Program-made: the position numbers and the translations under genes
Part shown: one piece after another, positions 48,405 through 60,193 of the stretch
Layout: each line of letters starts with the position of its first letter
Numbering within the stretch: position 1 is the first letter of the stretch
The notes under the pieces: generated by a model
The model's database searches: none
Seen by the model: the letters and a program-made list of their open reading frames with translations, nothing else
Told to the model about the DNA's origin: nothing
Assembly (NCBI GenBank): GCA_026686845.1
Contig: JAIVEN010000011.1
Span: 22,244,501-22,308,500 of the forward strand
Length of the DNA stretch: 64,000 nt
Reading direction: 5' to 3'
DNA from: Adenanthera pavonina
Taxonomy: Eukaryota > Streptophyta > Magnoliopsida > Fabales > Fabaceae

Positions 48405-48842
48405 TGTTAGTTGACTAATCATTTAAGAGAAGGGGTGGATTAGGTGTTACAAATTTTTTCCTTTATGAAGAACAACCTAACAACACAATAAGAAGTATAA
48501 AAATAGGGATGAATAGATCGAGTAAAGTAAGAAGATGAAGCTTGAGCTAGATAAGAAGATTAAGACATCAAGATTGATTCTAGTTTATCCCAATCACTTG
48601 ACTTACATCTAGTCCCAAAGTAATTCATTTGAGATTTTCCATTATATCACATAAGTTCAATTCAGGCACTTGTGAAGTTTTAGTAAATCCCAAACTCCTT
48701 CACTGAATCTGTCACTCTCCCATACTCTCCCTAGTGTAATTACAAAATTCCATTCAAGGTGATCCAACCTTGAGTAATCCCTCTAGTATACTTCACCTAG
48801 AAAATCTTTCTCATGGAGGAAAGAATATTAAAATGGATAAAC
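48405..48842 (-). repeat. Sirevirus LTR X, 3' part
   Basis: Minus-strand LTR end CTTAAATGATTAGTC then AACTAACA at 48405, preceded by CACCTAATCCACCCCTTC. The CAAGTGATTGGGATAAAC segment is the equivalent of CAAGTGGAGAGACCGAACCA in the complete element. Interrupted at 48843 by LTR Y; it resumes at 61956. Confidence 0.75.
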
Positions 48843-48891
48843 TGTAAGGTTTGACTGGTCGCCCAAGAGAGGATGAATTGGGTGATGCAAG
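48843..48891 (-). repeat. Sirevirus solo LTR Y, left piece (TSD TAAAC)
   Basis: Carries the LTR 3' end (minus strand CACCCAATTCATCCTC, CCAGTCAAACCTTACA). TAAAC at 48838-48842 matches TAAAC at 61951-61955, after the other end of Y. The CACTA element interrupts Y at 48892. Confidence 0.8.
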
Positions 48892-48912
48892 ACTACAAGA
48901 AAACAAGGATTT

Positions 48913-49126
48913 TCTCATAGACAAAATTCCTAAGAAAACCCAACAAATCCCTGAGAAAATCATTTCTCAGGGACATTTCTTAGAGAAAATACATTGTTAG
49001 AATATTGCCAGCGAGAAAATAAAATTTCTCATGGAAATGTTCCCTGAGAACAGTTTCTGAGGGAAAATTTCTCAGAGAAATATTTTCTCAAGGAAACTTC
49101 CCAAAGAAATTTTCTCATGGGAAGTT
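48913..49126 (+). repeat. Left subterminal repeat array of the CACTA element
   Basis: Repeated TTTCTC(A/G)TGG, CCCTGAGAA, TTTCTCAGAGAAA and similar words in both orientations, the type of site bound by CACTA accessory proteins. Confidence 0.8.
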
Positions 49127-50814
49127 TGTTAGAGATTGTGCCCTAGACCAATTACTGTATCATGAACATTGCACTTCATTATGAAAAATAAGGCATTTTT
49201 CTTTTATTATATTATTATATTGTTTGCATGTTTTTCTTTATAATAATATTATTGGATAAATCATTTTATCCTAAATGTCCCAAGTCATCCATCTTTGTAG
49301 GAATAATGATGAATTAGGACTATTATGATTTTGATTGATAATTATGGATTAATTATGTATGAAGATACAAATCAAAATCATAAGCACCTGTTAGGGAACT
49401 AGCGCTAGATCGGCTCGTCATGAGATAGCTACATGGATCAAGTTATAAGTTCTTATCTTATATATATATAATCGTGTCACTGAACCCTCAGATCTGAGAC
49501 CACCATGACTTCCTATATGGCGAACACTATGCTTTAGTATAGTCAAAAGCCACGTTTAATCGGGAGATCATAAAGGTTATGATCAGACATAATGAAATTC
49601 ATGTGGAGGAAGATAAATGGTCAAGATGGAATTTGTCTCTCTAATTAATGGAGAGATATATCTGGGCCCCTTGATGAGTGAGACTGAGAAATACATAGCT
49701 GTGCTTGAATGGAAGAGTTTCCATTTGTTTTGTCAGTCTGCTCGGAGATCGAGAAAGTGATGGTCGAGTAAGATGAGGATGACATTTCCTTACCTCATAC
49801 TTGACCGATATATCATGAGACAAAAGAGATAAGATAAGGTTATATCATAGGTTGCATCGGATAACCGATCTCTTATGATTTTGGTAGTCATAATGTCTTA
49901 CTAGAGGCTACTTGTGACTTGTGGATCCAATAGTGTCATTGGCCCACTGCCAATATCATATGGGCCTGTAGGGTTACACATAAGAATAGACCAACTCGAG
50001 CTAGAATATCCAGATTCATTAAATCTAATATGTGTCTAGATTCAAGAAATTTAATGTTCAATTTAGGATGTATGAATTTTATAAATAAATGTATATAAAT
50101 GATATATATTATAAAATTTGAAATATATATATATGTTTGATATATTATATATATATATTTCATATATTAAATATTTCAATATATATATATATAAAACATT
50201 TGAAATCAATTTAAATGAATTAGTTTTAAATTTAATTCTATTTGATAGATTTAAATTTAAACTAATAATTTGAATTTAATTTAGATTTGATTCTGAATTT
50301 AAATTAAATAGTTAGTTTAGATTTAATCTATTAGATAGATTTAAATTTGAACTAATATATCTAATTAAAATTTGATTTAATTTAAATATTTGATTTAAAT
50401 TAATCAAACATTAATAAACCCTATCTATATAATTATAAAGTGTAGTGTTATAATATATAGAGAATCAAAAAGGAGTGCCTCCTTCTACCTTAGAGATAGA
50501 GCGGTTGCACACTTAGAGAGAGAAAGTGTACGGAATAACAAAGAGAACATATGAATGCATAGAGAGAGCGTACAGACATTTGCAAACAGAGATACTAGCA
50601 CACAATTCAAGTTGGATTCACCATTCATGTGGATACCGGTAGAGGGAGTTGATTAGACGCGTCTGTTCTTGGGGTCTGATAGTGAAAAGAATTGAAAAGA
50701 CATGCACTAAATGTATAATATTCTTTTCTACATCTCAATTTAAACAACGTTAAAGGATCTATGGGAGAGATTTCGGTAATGTTTTCCGTTGCGTGTGTAC
50801 CGATATTCCCAATA
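49127..50814 (+). repeat. 5' LTR of the truncated copia element
   Basis: Starts TGTTAGAGATTGTGCCC, ends GATATTCCCAATA, 1688 bp. Same family as the fragment at 25479-26999. Contains an AT-rich ATATATATGTTTGATATAT block near 50125-50150. Confidence 0.88.
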
Positions 50815-50815
50815 G

Positions 50816-50828
50816 TGGCATCAGAGCC
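50816..50828 (+). other. Primer binding site (Met-tRNA)
   Basis: TGGCATCAGAGCC, one base after the LTR end; one mismatch from TGGTATCAGAGCC. Confidence 0.8.
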
Positions 50829-51142
50829 ATGTCAATGATTATTTCAATTATTGGGAATAAAAAATGCTTTATTTATTTTAATGACATTTTTTATGCGGAT
50901 GGAGATTTGCATGGTGGTCATTACTATTTGAACCTTGAAGCTCCTAATAAAGAATATATCTATAACGTAACTACCAAGAGGATTAAGTCAAATGATTTGA
51001 ATCTGACCTACCTATGGCACTGTCATCTAAGCCACATAAATGAGAAACGTATTTCAAAGCTCCATCAAGATGGACTTCTCAATTCATTTAATTTTGAATC
51101 ATTTGACACTTGTGAATCTTGTTTATTGGGAAAGATGACAAA

Positions 51143-54100
51143 TGTAATATCCTTATTTTTACGGGATATTATAAAATAAATAGGGATGAGAAACGAAACG
51201 AGATGAAAATGCTATATATAATCGGACTTTAGAAGAAATTAATTTCTTATCTAATTTTCAAAAGATATTATATTTGGTTTTTAATTGGAATTAATTTTTC
51301 ATAAGGTTCTTAGTGAAAAATTAATTCCAGAAGTTAATTCAGAAGGTATTCAATATACCATTTGAATAAGCATGTCCAGAGCTGAGCGCAATGGTATAAG
51401 TATTGCATAGTCGGGAGGTTTAAGTTAAGAGATAGACCAATTTGAAAGTTAATGTGAATAGTAAAAAATAAATAACAAAAAAATTGGTCTTTTGGTAAAA
51501 TTACAATAAAGGGCCAGGAAGAATGGATAATTACATTTTTAACCTAGTTTAAGGGCAAAATGATCATTCTTCACATGAGAAGTAAAATATGAATATTGTA
51601 TTTAAACTCCAAAAAAGTTGATATTTTAAAATCTATAAGAAATTTATAAAAATGGGTATATATTATTTTGCATAAAATATGGCAAAGATTTTAATTGTCT
51701 CGATTGGAAGGTAAAAGGAAAAAAATAATGATTTTAACCATGGGAGGAGAAAAGAAAAAGAAAAAAAAAATTTAAGGCGACCTATGCTGACCTTAAAGGA
51801 GAATTTATGAATTTTAGGGCAAAATTACACATAATGACTCAAAAGTTCTAAAAATTATAAATTTACCCTAGTCAAGGGCATTTTAATAAATATAAAAAAT
51901 TATAGTCAAAATGAAGCTCTCAATGAACTAAGACCAATGGAATATAGTATGAAATTTATTAAGACCAAAATAGTATTCATTAGATAATTACGATTTAATA
52001 TTAATATCTTACCCGATAAAAGTCAGTTTGGATTGCAGAAAGAGACAGTATTGATTCAAAAAAAATATGTGAGCCCCATATTTAGACCAATTGGGATAAG
52101 GATATTATGGTAATTTTATATTCCAATATAGTTATAACTGGTGTCCTAATAGTAGTAAAATATACTACTAATGTAATTTTATTTGTCTAGACCAGTCTAG
52201 AATATATCTGGATAAGTAAATATATAAACCTTTTGGAGCAAAATGCCCTCAATTTCGTACAAACCAAGCAGCACATGATGGAAATGGATTATTTTATTAT
52301 TTCTTCCATTTTCATGAATTTTCAAGAAGCCTTTAGAATTCTTGTTGGAAAAATTTAATTGATTGGCTTTTTTTATATGTACTCCCTCAAGTTGGATGTT
52401 TTGGACACTTAGAAAGAGGGAAGCGAAGCTACAGCAAATGTGAAAGAAAGGGAGGCTACATGGGTGAAGGAAAAAGAGGAGAAAAAGAAGAAGAAAATTC
52501 CAAATAAATTGGTAAGAAAGTTTCTTTCAATTTGTAAGTGTTCTAGCATAGTTTATAAGTAGTTTGAGTTGGTTTTCTTGGATTTTCTCCTTCTCCCTTT
52601 TCTGTTCTAATTTGACCAAACATGATTAATGGGAAGAAAAGTTGTTTTCATACTATAAATCCAATAGAAATCATGAGATTTTGTAAAGGGAACAAGTTTT
52701 GGTAAGCATAGAAGCAAGTTTTTGAAAAACCACTTCTTCCCTCTATAAGATAGATTTCAACTAGACCATTAGAGATAGAAGAAGTTGGATTTTCACTAAT
52801 TTGACCCCAAAAATGGTTTCCCCATAATGGAAAATCTTAAAGACAAGTGTTGGTTCAAAGATAGAGCCTAAGATAAAGAAAATGAATTTTCATGAGTTTG
52901 TAGGGTATTATATGAACTCTATGCCTCATGTTATGAAATCAATGGCTTGAGCCATTGTCTAATGTTGTCTAGGGACTTGAGGAAGCCTAAGATTACAAGT
53001 GAAACCATTGGTTTCAAGAGGGAAGCCAAGTGATACTCCAAAGAGGTAGCTAAGTCTCATTTTTATGCTTTATGTTCTATCATTGAGCTTATATGATGAA
53101 ATTATGTTGCTATATTGTGATTATATTTTCTTTGATTGGTTTTGGCTATAAAATGAAGGGTTTCAGTCCCTGGGATGTCTATTTTCTAAGCTGTTATACA
53201 GCCAAAAATTTTATGACCAATATGGCAAAATATTGTTTAAAATGTGATTGATGTGATTAAATATGATCAAATGTGAGTTTATTTGATATGATTGACATAA
53301 TTGCATGAAATGTAACTTACTACTGAGATTGCCTCCAATCTTATTCTCTCAAGTATCCCAAATGATAGGCATAAGCTATGGCAATGGAGTTTCTAGGGCT
53401 AAGGAGAAGAGAGATGGGAATGATGCTTGATGATGTTTTCAAGCTATGGGTGAATATTTTGAAGTAATGTATAAAATCATGTATATGTTTTTAAGAAATG
53501 TGCTGATATGTTATTATGCCCTTATGAGAACCATGAAATGTATGGTATAGATTGGACCATGGAATGATCAAGTGAGCATGTTATGAGGCTTATTTTCCAT
53601 GTTATATTGCTAAAAACTCATTTTGTAGCAGTAAAGGTATAGTCAATGCTATTTCATTGAAACAAGGCACATAGGTTAATTGTTATATATTCTCTAAAAC
53701 TAGAGAGAACAATCTTTCCAATAAGTTAAAGAGCACATAATTTGGATATATGTATGATTTATAGTGGAATTTTGAAATTGAGGGTCAAAACTGGACAGTA
53801 AAGTAAAAACTGTGAATTTCACTAGAAGTATTACTTAATTTGAAAGGTAGTATAAAATTGTGCAGAGCTCTAAAATTTAGTAGTTTATATTTATGAGAAT
53901 ATCTATGTTTGAAGTTTAATATACCACTAGTTTGAGTTCAATTGGATTTGCACAATGAGAGATATGTAAGTTTTCCCAAGACTTTTCCAGTAAAAGTGAT
54001 ATTCTGACCCTTAGTGATTCAAATTAGTGTTGTGCCCTATTTAGGTTAAATAAATATACAAGGAAAATATGGCTGTAAAATAAACACATAGATATTTCTA

Positions 54101-54504
54101 ATGGCATAAATAATGCTTGATTTGACTCATTGTAGAATGATAAATGAATTTTCAAATCTATGGCCAAAATCCTAGAAAAGAGCAAAATGATCATTTATAT
54201 AGTGTAAGTTTAAGTAATAAACTGTATGAATTGGTTTGGTTAAAGGCAAGTTTCATATTTTTTCCCTGTAGAGAATGTTTCTAGCTTCATTTTGAGACTT
54301 GAATCATATTAATACTATTTTTTTGAAATTAGTTATGATTTTTCAAAATTCAGCCAGAAAAATGGATAATAGATAATAGTAACTTTTGAAAATTTTATTT
54401 TCCAGATTTGATTCCTTTAATGATTTGAACTTTTAAAATGACTTAGTTGGATATTATAAACGCAATACTACTTGGAAAATTGTATATGAAAGTAAGGTGT
54501 TATA
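51143..54504 (+). repeat. Family G solo LTR, 3362 bp (TSD ACAAA)
   Basis: The reference copy of family G. It starts TGTAATATCC and ends GGTGTTATA, with ACAAA at 51138-51142 and again at 54505-54509. Removing it restores the reading of the copia integrase across the junction, which independently proves the boundaries. It carries a tRNA-like segment (51381-51438), a TATA-like region near 52370, a purine-rich leader (52420-52500) and no coding frame. Confidence 0.93.
51381..51438 (+). repeat. tRNA-like segment inside the family G LTR
   Basis: GAGCGCAATGGTATAAGTAT resembles a pol III A box. It is followed by GGGAGGTTTAAGTTAAGAG then ATAGACC, which in copy A (2611-2669, minus) reads GGAGGTCTAGGTTAAGAGAT then AGACC, forming a T-arm-like stem GGTCT/AGACC. 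The segment is shared by two copies and absent from C, E and F. Confidence 0.5.
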
Positions 54505-56357
54505 ACAAAGGCACCTTTTATTGGGCATAATGAAAGGGCCATTGACTTATTGGGCTTAATACATATCGACGTATGTGGTCCGCTAAGTACTACTGCTAGA
54601 AGTGGTCACTTGTACTTCATTACTTTTATAGATAACTTTAGTAGATATGTATATATCAATCTAATGAGACATAAATCTGAATCTTTTGAAATGTTCAAAA
54701 CTTTCCAAAATGAGGTACAAAATCAACTTGGCAAATCTATTGAGCCAAGAATTTATTGACCATCTTAGAAATTGTGGAATTGTCTCACAATTAACTCTAC
54801 CATGAACACCATAATGGAATGGTGCCTTTGAATGAAGGAATCAAACCCTATTAGATATAGTTTGATATATGATGAGTCATATAGATCTTCTACCATCCTT
54901 TTGTGGCTGTGAATTAGAAACAGCTACATTCACACTAAACCATGTCCATCTAAGGTGGTTGAAAAGACCCCATATGAGATATGGACTAGAAAGAAGCCCA
55001 GTTTGTCTTTTCTCAAAATTTGGGGATGCGAGTATATTTTAAGCAACAAGCCTTAGATAAGTTAGCACCCAAATCTATAAAATGCTTTTATGTAGGGTAT
55101 CCCAAAGAAACTAAGAGATACTACTTCTATAATCCCACTGAGAATAAAATGTTTATTGCTTGGAATAGTATCTTTCTAGAAAGAGAGTTTGTCTCTAAAA
55201 GAACCAGTGGGAGTAAGATAAATCTTGAAGAAGTTCGAGACCCACAAAATCACATTAAGCCAGAGATGGAAGAACGAGAAGACTCACAACAAGTTGATGA
55301 GCCTACTCGAATAACACAAGGCCCACAAAGGTCTGATAGAACATGATGTCAGCCTCAAAGATATGGATTTCTTTTAATTGACAGTCATGATGTGTTGCTC
55401 TTGGATCAAGAAGAGCCAACTACCTATCAAGAGGTCGTAATAGGATCAGACTCTAAAAAATGGCTATATGCCATGAAGTCTGAGATACAATCCATGTATA
55501 ATAATCAGGTATGGACCTTGATTGACCCACCTGAAGGTATAAAAACCATTGGGTGCAAATGGCTTTTTAAGAAGAAAACTAACATGGATGACTAAATGCA
55601 TACCTTCAAAGCATGATTGGTTGCAAAAGGATTTAAGAAAACTTATGGTGTAGACTATGATGAAACCTTTTCACTATTTGCCATGATTAAATTACTTAGG
55701 AATCTTCTTGCCATTGCAGCGTACTATGATTATGAGATTTGGCAGATAGACATCAAAACAACTTTCCTTAATGGGAAGCTACTTGAGGATATATTCATGA
55801 CACAACCTGAGGTTTTTGTACGTCCAGAAGATTCTGTGAAGGTTTGCAAGCTTTAAAAATCCATTTATGGATTGATGCAAGCATCTCGTAGTTGGAATCA
55901 ACATTTTGACGAAGTGGTCAAAGAGTTTGGATTTATCCAAAATGTTGATGAACCTTGTGTTCACAAGAAGGTTAGTGGGAGCGCAATTGTATTTCTAGTG
56001 CTTTATGTTGATGACATTCTACTCATTGGGAATGACATTCCTACCTTGCAGAATGTCAAAACTTGGTTAGGAAAGTGTTTCTCAATGAAGGACTTAGGAG
56101 AAGCCATATCCTAGGGATTAGGATCTATAGAGATAGATCCAAAAGGCTAATCAGCCTAAGTCAGTGCACTTATATAGACAAAGTATTGTATTGGTTTAGT
56201 ATGCAATACTCAAAAAGGGGTTACATACACATGTCTCATGACATCAATCTTAGCAAAGCTTAGTGTCCTTGTTCACAAGATGAGTGAGAATGTATGAGCA
56301 GGATTCTATATGCATTGGCAATTGGATTTATTATGTATGCCATGTTGTGCACTCTTC

Positions 56358-57242
56358 AATTTCCATTTGTTCGACAACCTTGTTCAACATAGTAAGCACT
56401 TGGAAAATGATGTGGGTAATTTAGAACAATCAAGAAACTTAATAATGATACCATCTATATATGCTTATTTATTTTAAGTTTTTTTTATTTTTTGTCAAGA
56501 AAAATACAGCCTCTGATTCCTCTTTCTCAAAAATGTAGAAAAGACATTGTGGTTCATTCTTGCTACAACGAGTTGAACATACTTTGCCTAATCACTTAAC
56601 ATATGTAATTGTTTTTGTCAAGAAAAATATAGCTCCTCCCTCCGTTTTTTAACCCCTTTCAAATATAGATCACATAGCAAAATCATATTGACACATTAAC
56701 ACTGTTATAGGAAGACTAATATGATATACTTCATAAAACTAAAACTAGTGAGCGAATAAAGATAAAATCTAATTCAAGAAAGCCACATGCCATTTTGGGC
56801 TTATAAAACACGTTTATGAACTTTTATTAATAGAGTAAAGGTGCCAATCCACTAAATCATTAGAACTTTTATGAACAGAGTATGTATATATTGATGCAAT
56901 AAATTATTGGAACTTTTATCAATTTGTGTAGGAGAAGAGAAGATGGGTTCACTTCAAAGAGAGAATCTTCAATGGGTTTAGGAGCAAAACTTTGCCTTCC
57001 TCATTCACTTTGAAATAGAAACAAAAATGCCCAAAATGGAGCATATTAGCCGAACCAAGCGAACAAAACTAAAGTGAAGCAAACCAAAGGGAAAATACAG
57101 CAAGTGGAAATGAAGGCATGTGTAGAAGTAAAGCAAACCAGGAGAAAGCTTCGAACATGCGGGTGGAGATGGAGGCAATGAAGGTGGGTTTTAGGGCTTA
57201 AGGTAGCACTGGATTTGGGGAGGGATTTCAAGGGGGCAAATA
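56358..57242. other. CACTA interior, no transposase
   Basis: Two copies of a TTTTGTCAAGAAAAATA(C/T)AGC word (near 56484 and 56616). From about 57000 the sequence is less AT-rich, and its minus strand looks like genic leader sequence (CCACCTTCATTGCCTCCATC). No recognisable protein. Confidence 0.45.
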
Positions 57243-58781
57243 TGTTAAGTTAGATAGTTTTGATGATTCTAAACAATAATGAGCTTGGAAGCAAAATATC
57301 AAGGGAGTATATACAAAGAGAAGTCTAAAGCTGAAGAATCCTATTAATTGAAGAGTGTTTATTTACATTTGTTAAGATTCTCATGTAAAGAAGGTAGTTA
57401 AGCTTTTATATGCTACTTATTCTACTTATCCTGATATTAAATGTGGCATTTATCTTAGTGATTAATGTTTAGCTTATATTTTCAAAATGGTTTTCATGAA
57501 AAGTTTTATCTTATGTGTATAACCCTTAGAGGTTATGAGGATAAAATCTCAACCTCATATTGTTTCTAAGTGTTTTCTCTTCATTTTTATGAAAAGGTTT
57601 GAGATTATCCACATGACTAAGGTTTGCACAATGTCCTTGCTTCTGTCTAGCTCATTTTCTTGATAAGGTGCTTACCTTATTTGCATAAGAGGCTTAATAG
57701 TGAAGATCGCTTGTTTTGTAATGCCTGTTATTCACATAACCTAGAGACGTTATCCGCATAACGTATGTTATAGAATTCTTGGGCCACCTTCTGTTGAACT
57801 CCTTATCCCATAACCTTGGGTGGTTATCCTAATAACCTATGTTTTTCAAAAACTTAGTTTGTGCTGATTAAACGTTATCCTAACAATAAATAACACCCTA
57901 AGAGGTTATTATAATAATCTTCAAAGGCATCCAAGTTTGTGAGATGTTATTCGAATAACTAAGTAGGTTTTCATGAAAATGGTGTTAAGCTGAAACTTAG
58001 TCATTCTAGAATAATTGTTATTTACATAACCTAGTTAGGTTATCTGCATAACGAACGTCTAACATTGAAACTAAGAGCCAACGATCACCCGTTATTCACA
58101 TAACCTGAGGAAGTTATCCACATAATCTTCGTCAGACGCATTTAATACAGTAGGTGAATGACTACTTTTTGACAGTAATGGCTAATTCTTACTTTCAATG
58201 AATAGTTTGGCTCTCAAACTATAAATAGGGCCTCATTTAAATAGTTGAGATATAAGAAAAAACATATTAAAGCCAAAACTCTACAAAATTTATTTCTGAC
58301 TAATTAAAAGCCTACCTACTTTCTGATTAGTTCATTTACTGCTCTTAAACTTTCATATTCATACTTTTGAGAGAGAGTTTTATGCTTTGATTTGTATACT
58401 TCTACATTGTTATAGATAATACTTAGTGTGATAAAACACTAAGAGAGTTATTCTTACTCTTGGATAAGAAGAGTGAAAGAGTTTTTAAGTTCAAAGTTTG
58501 AGTTGGAAATATACTGTGATTTTTGTAAGAACACATTTGAATCTTATAAGACATAGTGGAGAAATTTCAAGTGGTGGCTTGAGGACTGGATGTTGGTCAA
58601 GTGGGTTCGACCTATCTAGGATAAATCTATGATTTTCTCACTTACCTTATCTCTTTTACATTTACATTTATTATACTCTATTTTTCTGTAAACTTTTGCT
58701 TTCACCATTATACTTCATTTTTGCAAAAAAATTTCATACTTCCCAATTCACCCCCTTTTTGGGAAGCCAGCATTCCTAACA
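57243..58781 (+). repeat. Sirevirus solo LTR, family 2 (TSD AAATA)
   Basis: 1539-bp LTR from TGTTAAGTTAGATAG to CATTCCTAACA with perfect 5-bp duplication AAATA (57238-57242 and 58782-58786). TATA box at 58220-58227; GCATTTAATACAG motif near 58139; TTCACCCCCTTTTTGGGAAG near the end as in the other Sirevirus LTRs. U3 carries paired palindromes of GTTATNCNNATAAC type (57727-58127), one perfect (GTTATTCGAATAAC, 57946-57959). Confidence 0.92.
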
Positions 58782-58786
58782 AAATA

Positions 58787-59609
58787 GCTAGTGGTACGGC
58801 AAACAAATCAAAGGAGGAATGTGGACATGAAGACTATGGCGAAAGTGAAGGCCGAAGGAGGATCGAAACTGATGAAGACATAAATTTGGAGAAGGAATGA
58901 GGGTTTTCAGGAGAACGACATCGTTATTATTTAGGGGTTTATTTTTTTCCCTTAAGAAAAGATAAAAATTCCATGAGAAAAGAATAACGATAATAGCTTA
59001 ACTCCTTATAGAAAATAATTCAAACTAGCAACCTTCCTTGGAGATTGTGTACCAATTAGGCTAATGATTTAATTTTATTAAGTGAATGCAAATATATATA
59101 TATCTTACATTAATAATATACATATTATATATACCTTTAATTTAATATTATTGCAATATATATCTCACATATACTATATATAATTCTTTTTGATATATTA
59201 ATAATATATATTTTGCCAATATAAACTATATCGCAAACATTATACTATAATTTCTTCTATCGCTTACTGAGTTGATCATCATCTCCATAAGTTATATTAC
59301 CCCCACTTGTAATAGTAAAATTTTCATATTTGTATTTGATACTTTCATTAAAAACTATTTCATTTTCCTTCAAAATAATTAAGCTAATGTATCATAAATC
59401 TTATGATCCCCATATCTAAATTACTTAATTATATTGAAGTGATAAGAGATTATCTACTAAGAAAATAATAAAGAATAAGATTTAATAAAAAAGATAATGA
59501 TTGTTATTGATTAACTTATATAAATAAAAATACTAAAAACAATACATATTTTTACAACATTACATATTAAGTGGATTTAAAAATTTAATTTCAATTTTTT
59601 AAATATTTG
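58787..59609. other. CACTA interior, AT-rich, no gene
   Basis: The first 140 bp continue the less AT-rich segment from before 57243 (AACGACATCGTTATT near 58915). The rest is AT-rich without coding signal. Confidence 0.45.
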
Positions 59610-60190
59610 CAATATTTCTCAGAGGTACAGTCCGTGAGAAAAAATATTTATTCTCATGGAATCATACCTGAGAAAATTTTCTCATTGACATTTCCATGAG
59701 AAATTAACTACCTTTCTCATGGATAATACTGTGAGAAATGTGCTCATAATTCTTTTCATTATTTTTGCAACAGCTCTCATGGAATTATCTATGAGAAATT
59801 ATTCTCACAGACTTGTCCCTGTGAAATTGTAAAACTTTCCCACGGCAACTATCATGAGAAATTATCACCTTTCTCATGGTGATATCCATGAGAAAGCTTG
59901 ACACCACTTTCACACTTGACTCTACCAAAAGACTACTGTTTCTCACAGATAGGTTCATGAGAAAGGATGAAATTTCTCATGGAAAGAGTTGTGAGAAATT
60001 TTGGTGCTACTATCTTGTCATAAAATGGGCATTTTTCTCACGGATATTTCTCATAAATTTTCTCTTGATTCATTTTTCCATGAGAAATTTCCCTAAGAAA
60101 TGCTTTTTTGGACAATTTCCATTAGAAATTCCCTTAGAAATTATTATCCCTAAGAAATTTCCTTGAGAAAAATTCTTTTTTCTTGTAGTG
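59610..60190 (-). repeat. Right subterminal repeat array of the CACTA element
   Basis: More than fifteen copies of TTTCTCATGG or CCATGAGAAA in both orientations, often as close pairs (TTTCCATGAGAAATT), up to the TTTTCTTGTAGTG terminus. Confidence 0.88.
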
Positions 60191-60193
60191 AAG

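Larger units (their letters stand above)
49127..56357 (+). mobile_element. Truncated Ty1/copia element inside the CACTA
   Basis: 5' LTR (49127-50814), PBS (50816-50828), then a pol remnant that begins just before the integrase zinc region and stops in the middle of the RT/RNase H connection near 56357. Gag and protease are absent and there is no 3' LTR. A family G solo LTR (51143-54504) splits integrase. RT motifs (LVAKGF, YVDD) identify Ty1/copia; the lineage is not Sirevirus. Confidence 0.88.
50870..56357 (+). pseudogene. pol: Copia pol remnant: integrase and RT, interrupted
   Basis: The first piece (to 51142) holds the pre-integrase zinc region (WHCHLSHINEKRIS ... CESCLLGK). After the solo LTR the frame resumes at 54505 with the integrase core; HIDVCGP keeps the first Asp. 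The stop near 54757 and gaps up to 55020 remove most of the second half of integrase. RT follows from about 55392: LVAKGFKKTYGVDYDE (55614 on), QIDIKTTFLNGK, YGLMQASRSWN and YVDDILLIGND with YVDD at 56004-56015. Stops lie at 55344, 55593, 55854 and 56112. It diverges near 56357 after an IMYAMLCT-like motif, so RNase H is missing. Confidence 0.88.
48892..60190. mobile_element. CACTA (En/Spm-like) transposon, 11.3 kb, filled by insertions
   Basis: Left terminus ACTACAAGAAAA (initial C lost), right terminus TTTTCTTGTAGTG, i.e. the CACTACAAGAAAA inverted repeat typical of this superfamily. A 3-bp duplication AAG flanks it (48889-48891 and 60191-60193), and the interrupted Sirevirus LTR joins cleanly across. 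Subterminal arrays of TTTCTCATGG and its complement fill both ends. Without its three nested insertions only about 2.5 kb belongs to the element, and none encodes a transposase, so it was a non-autonomous element that would have needed a transposase in trans. Confidence 0.9.
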
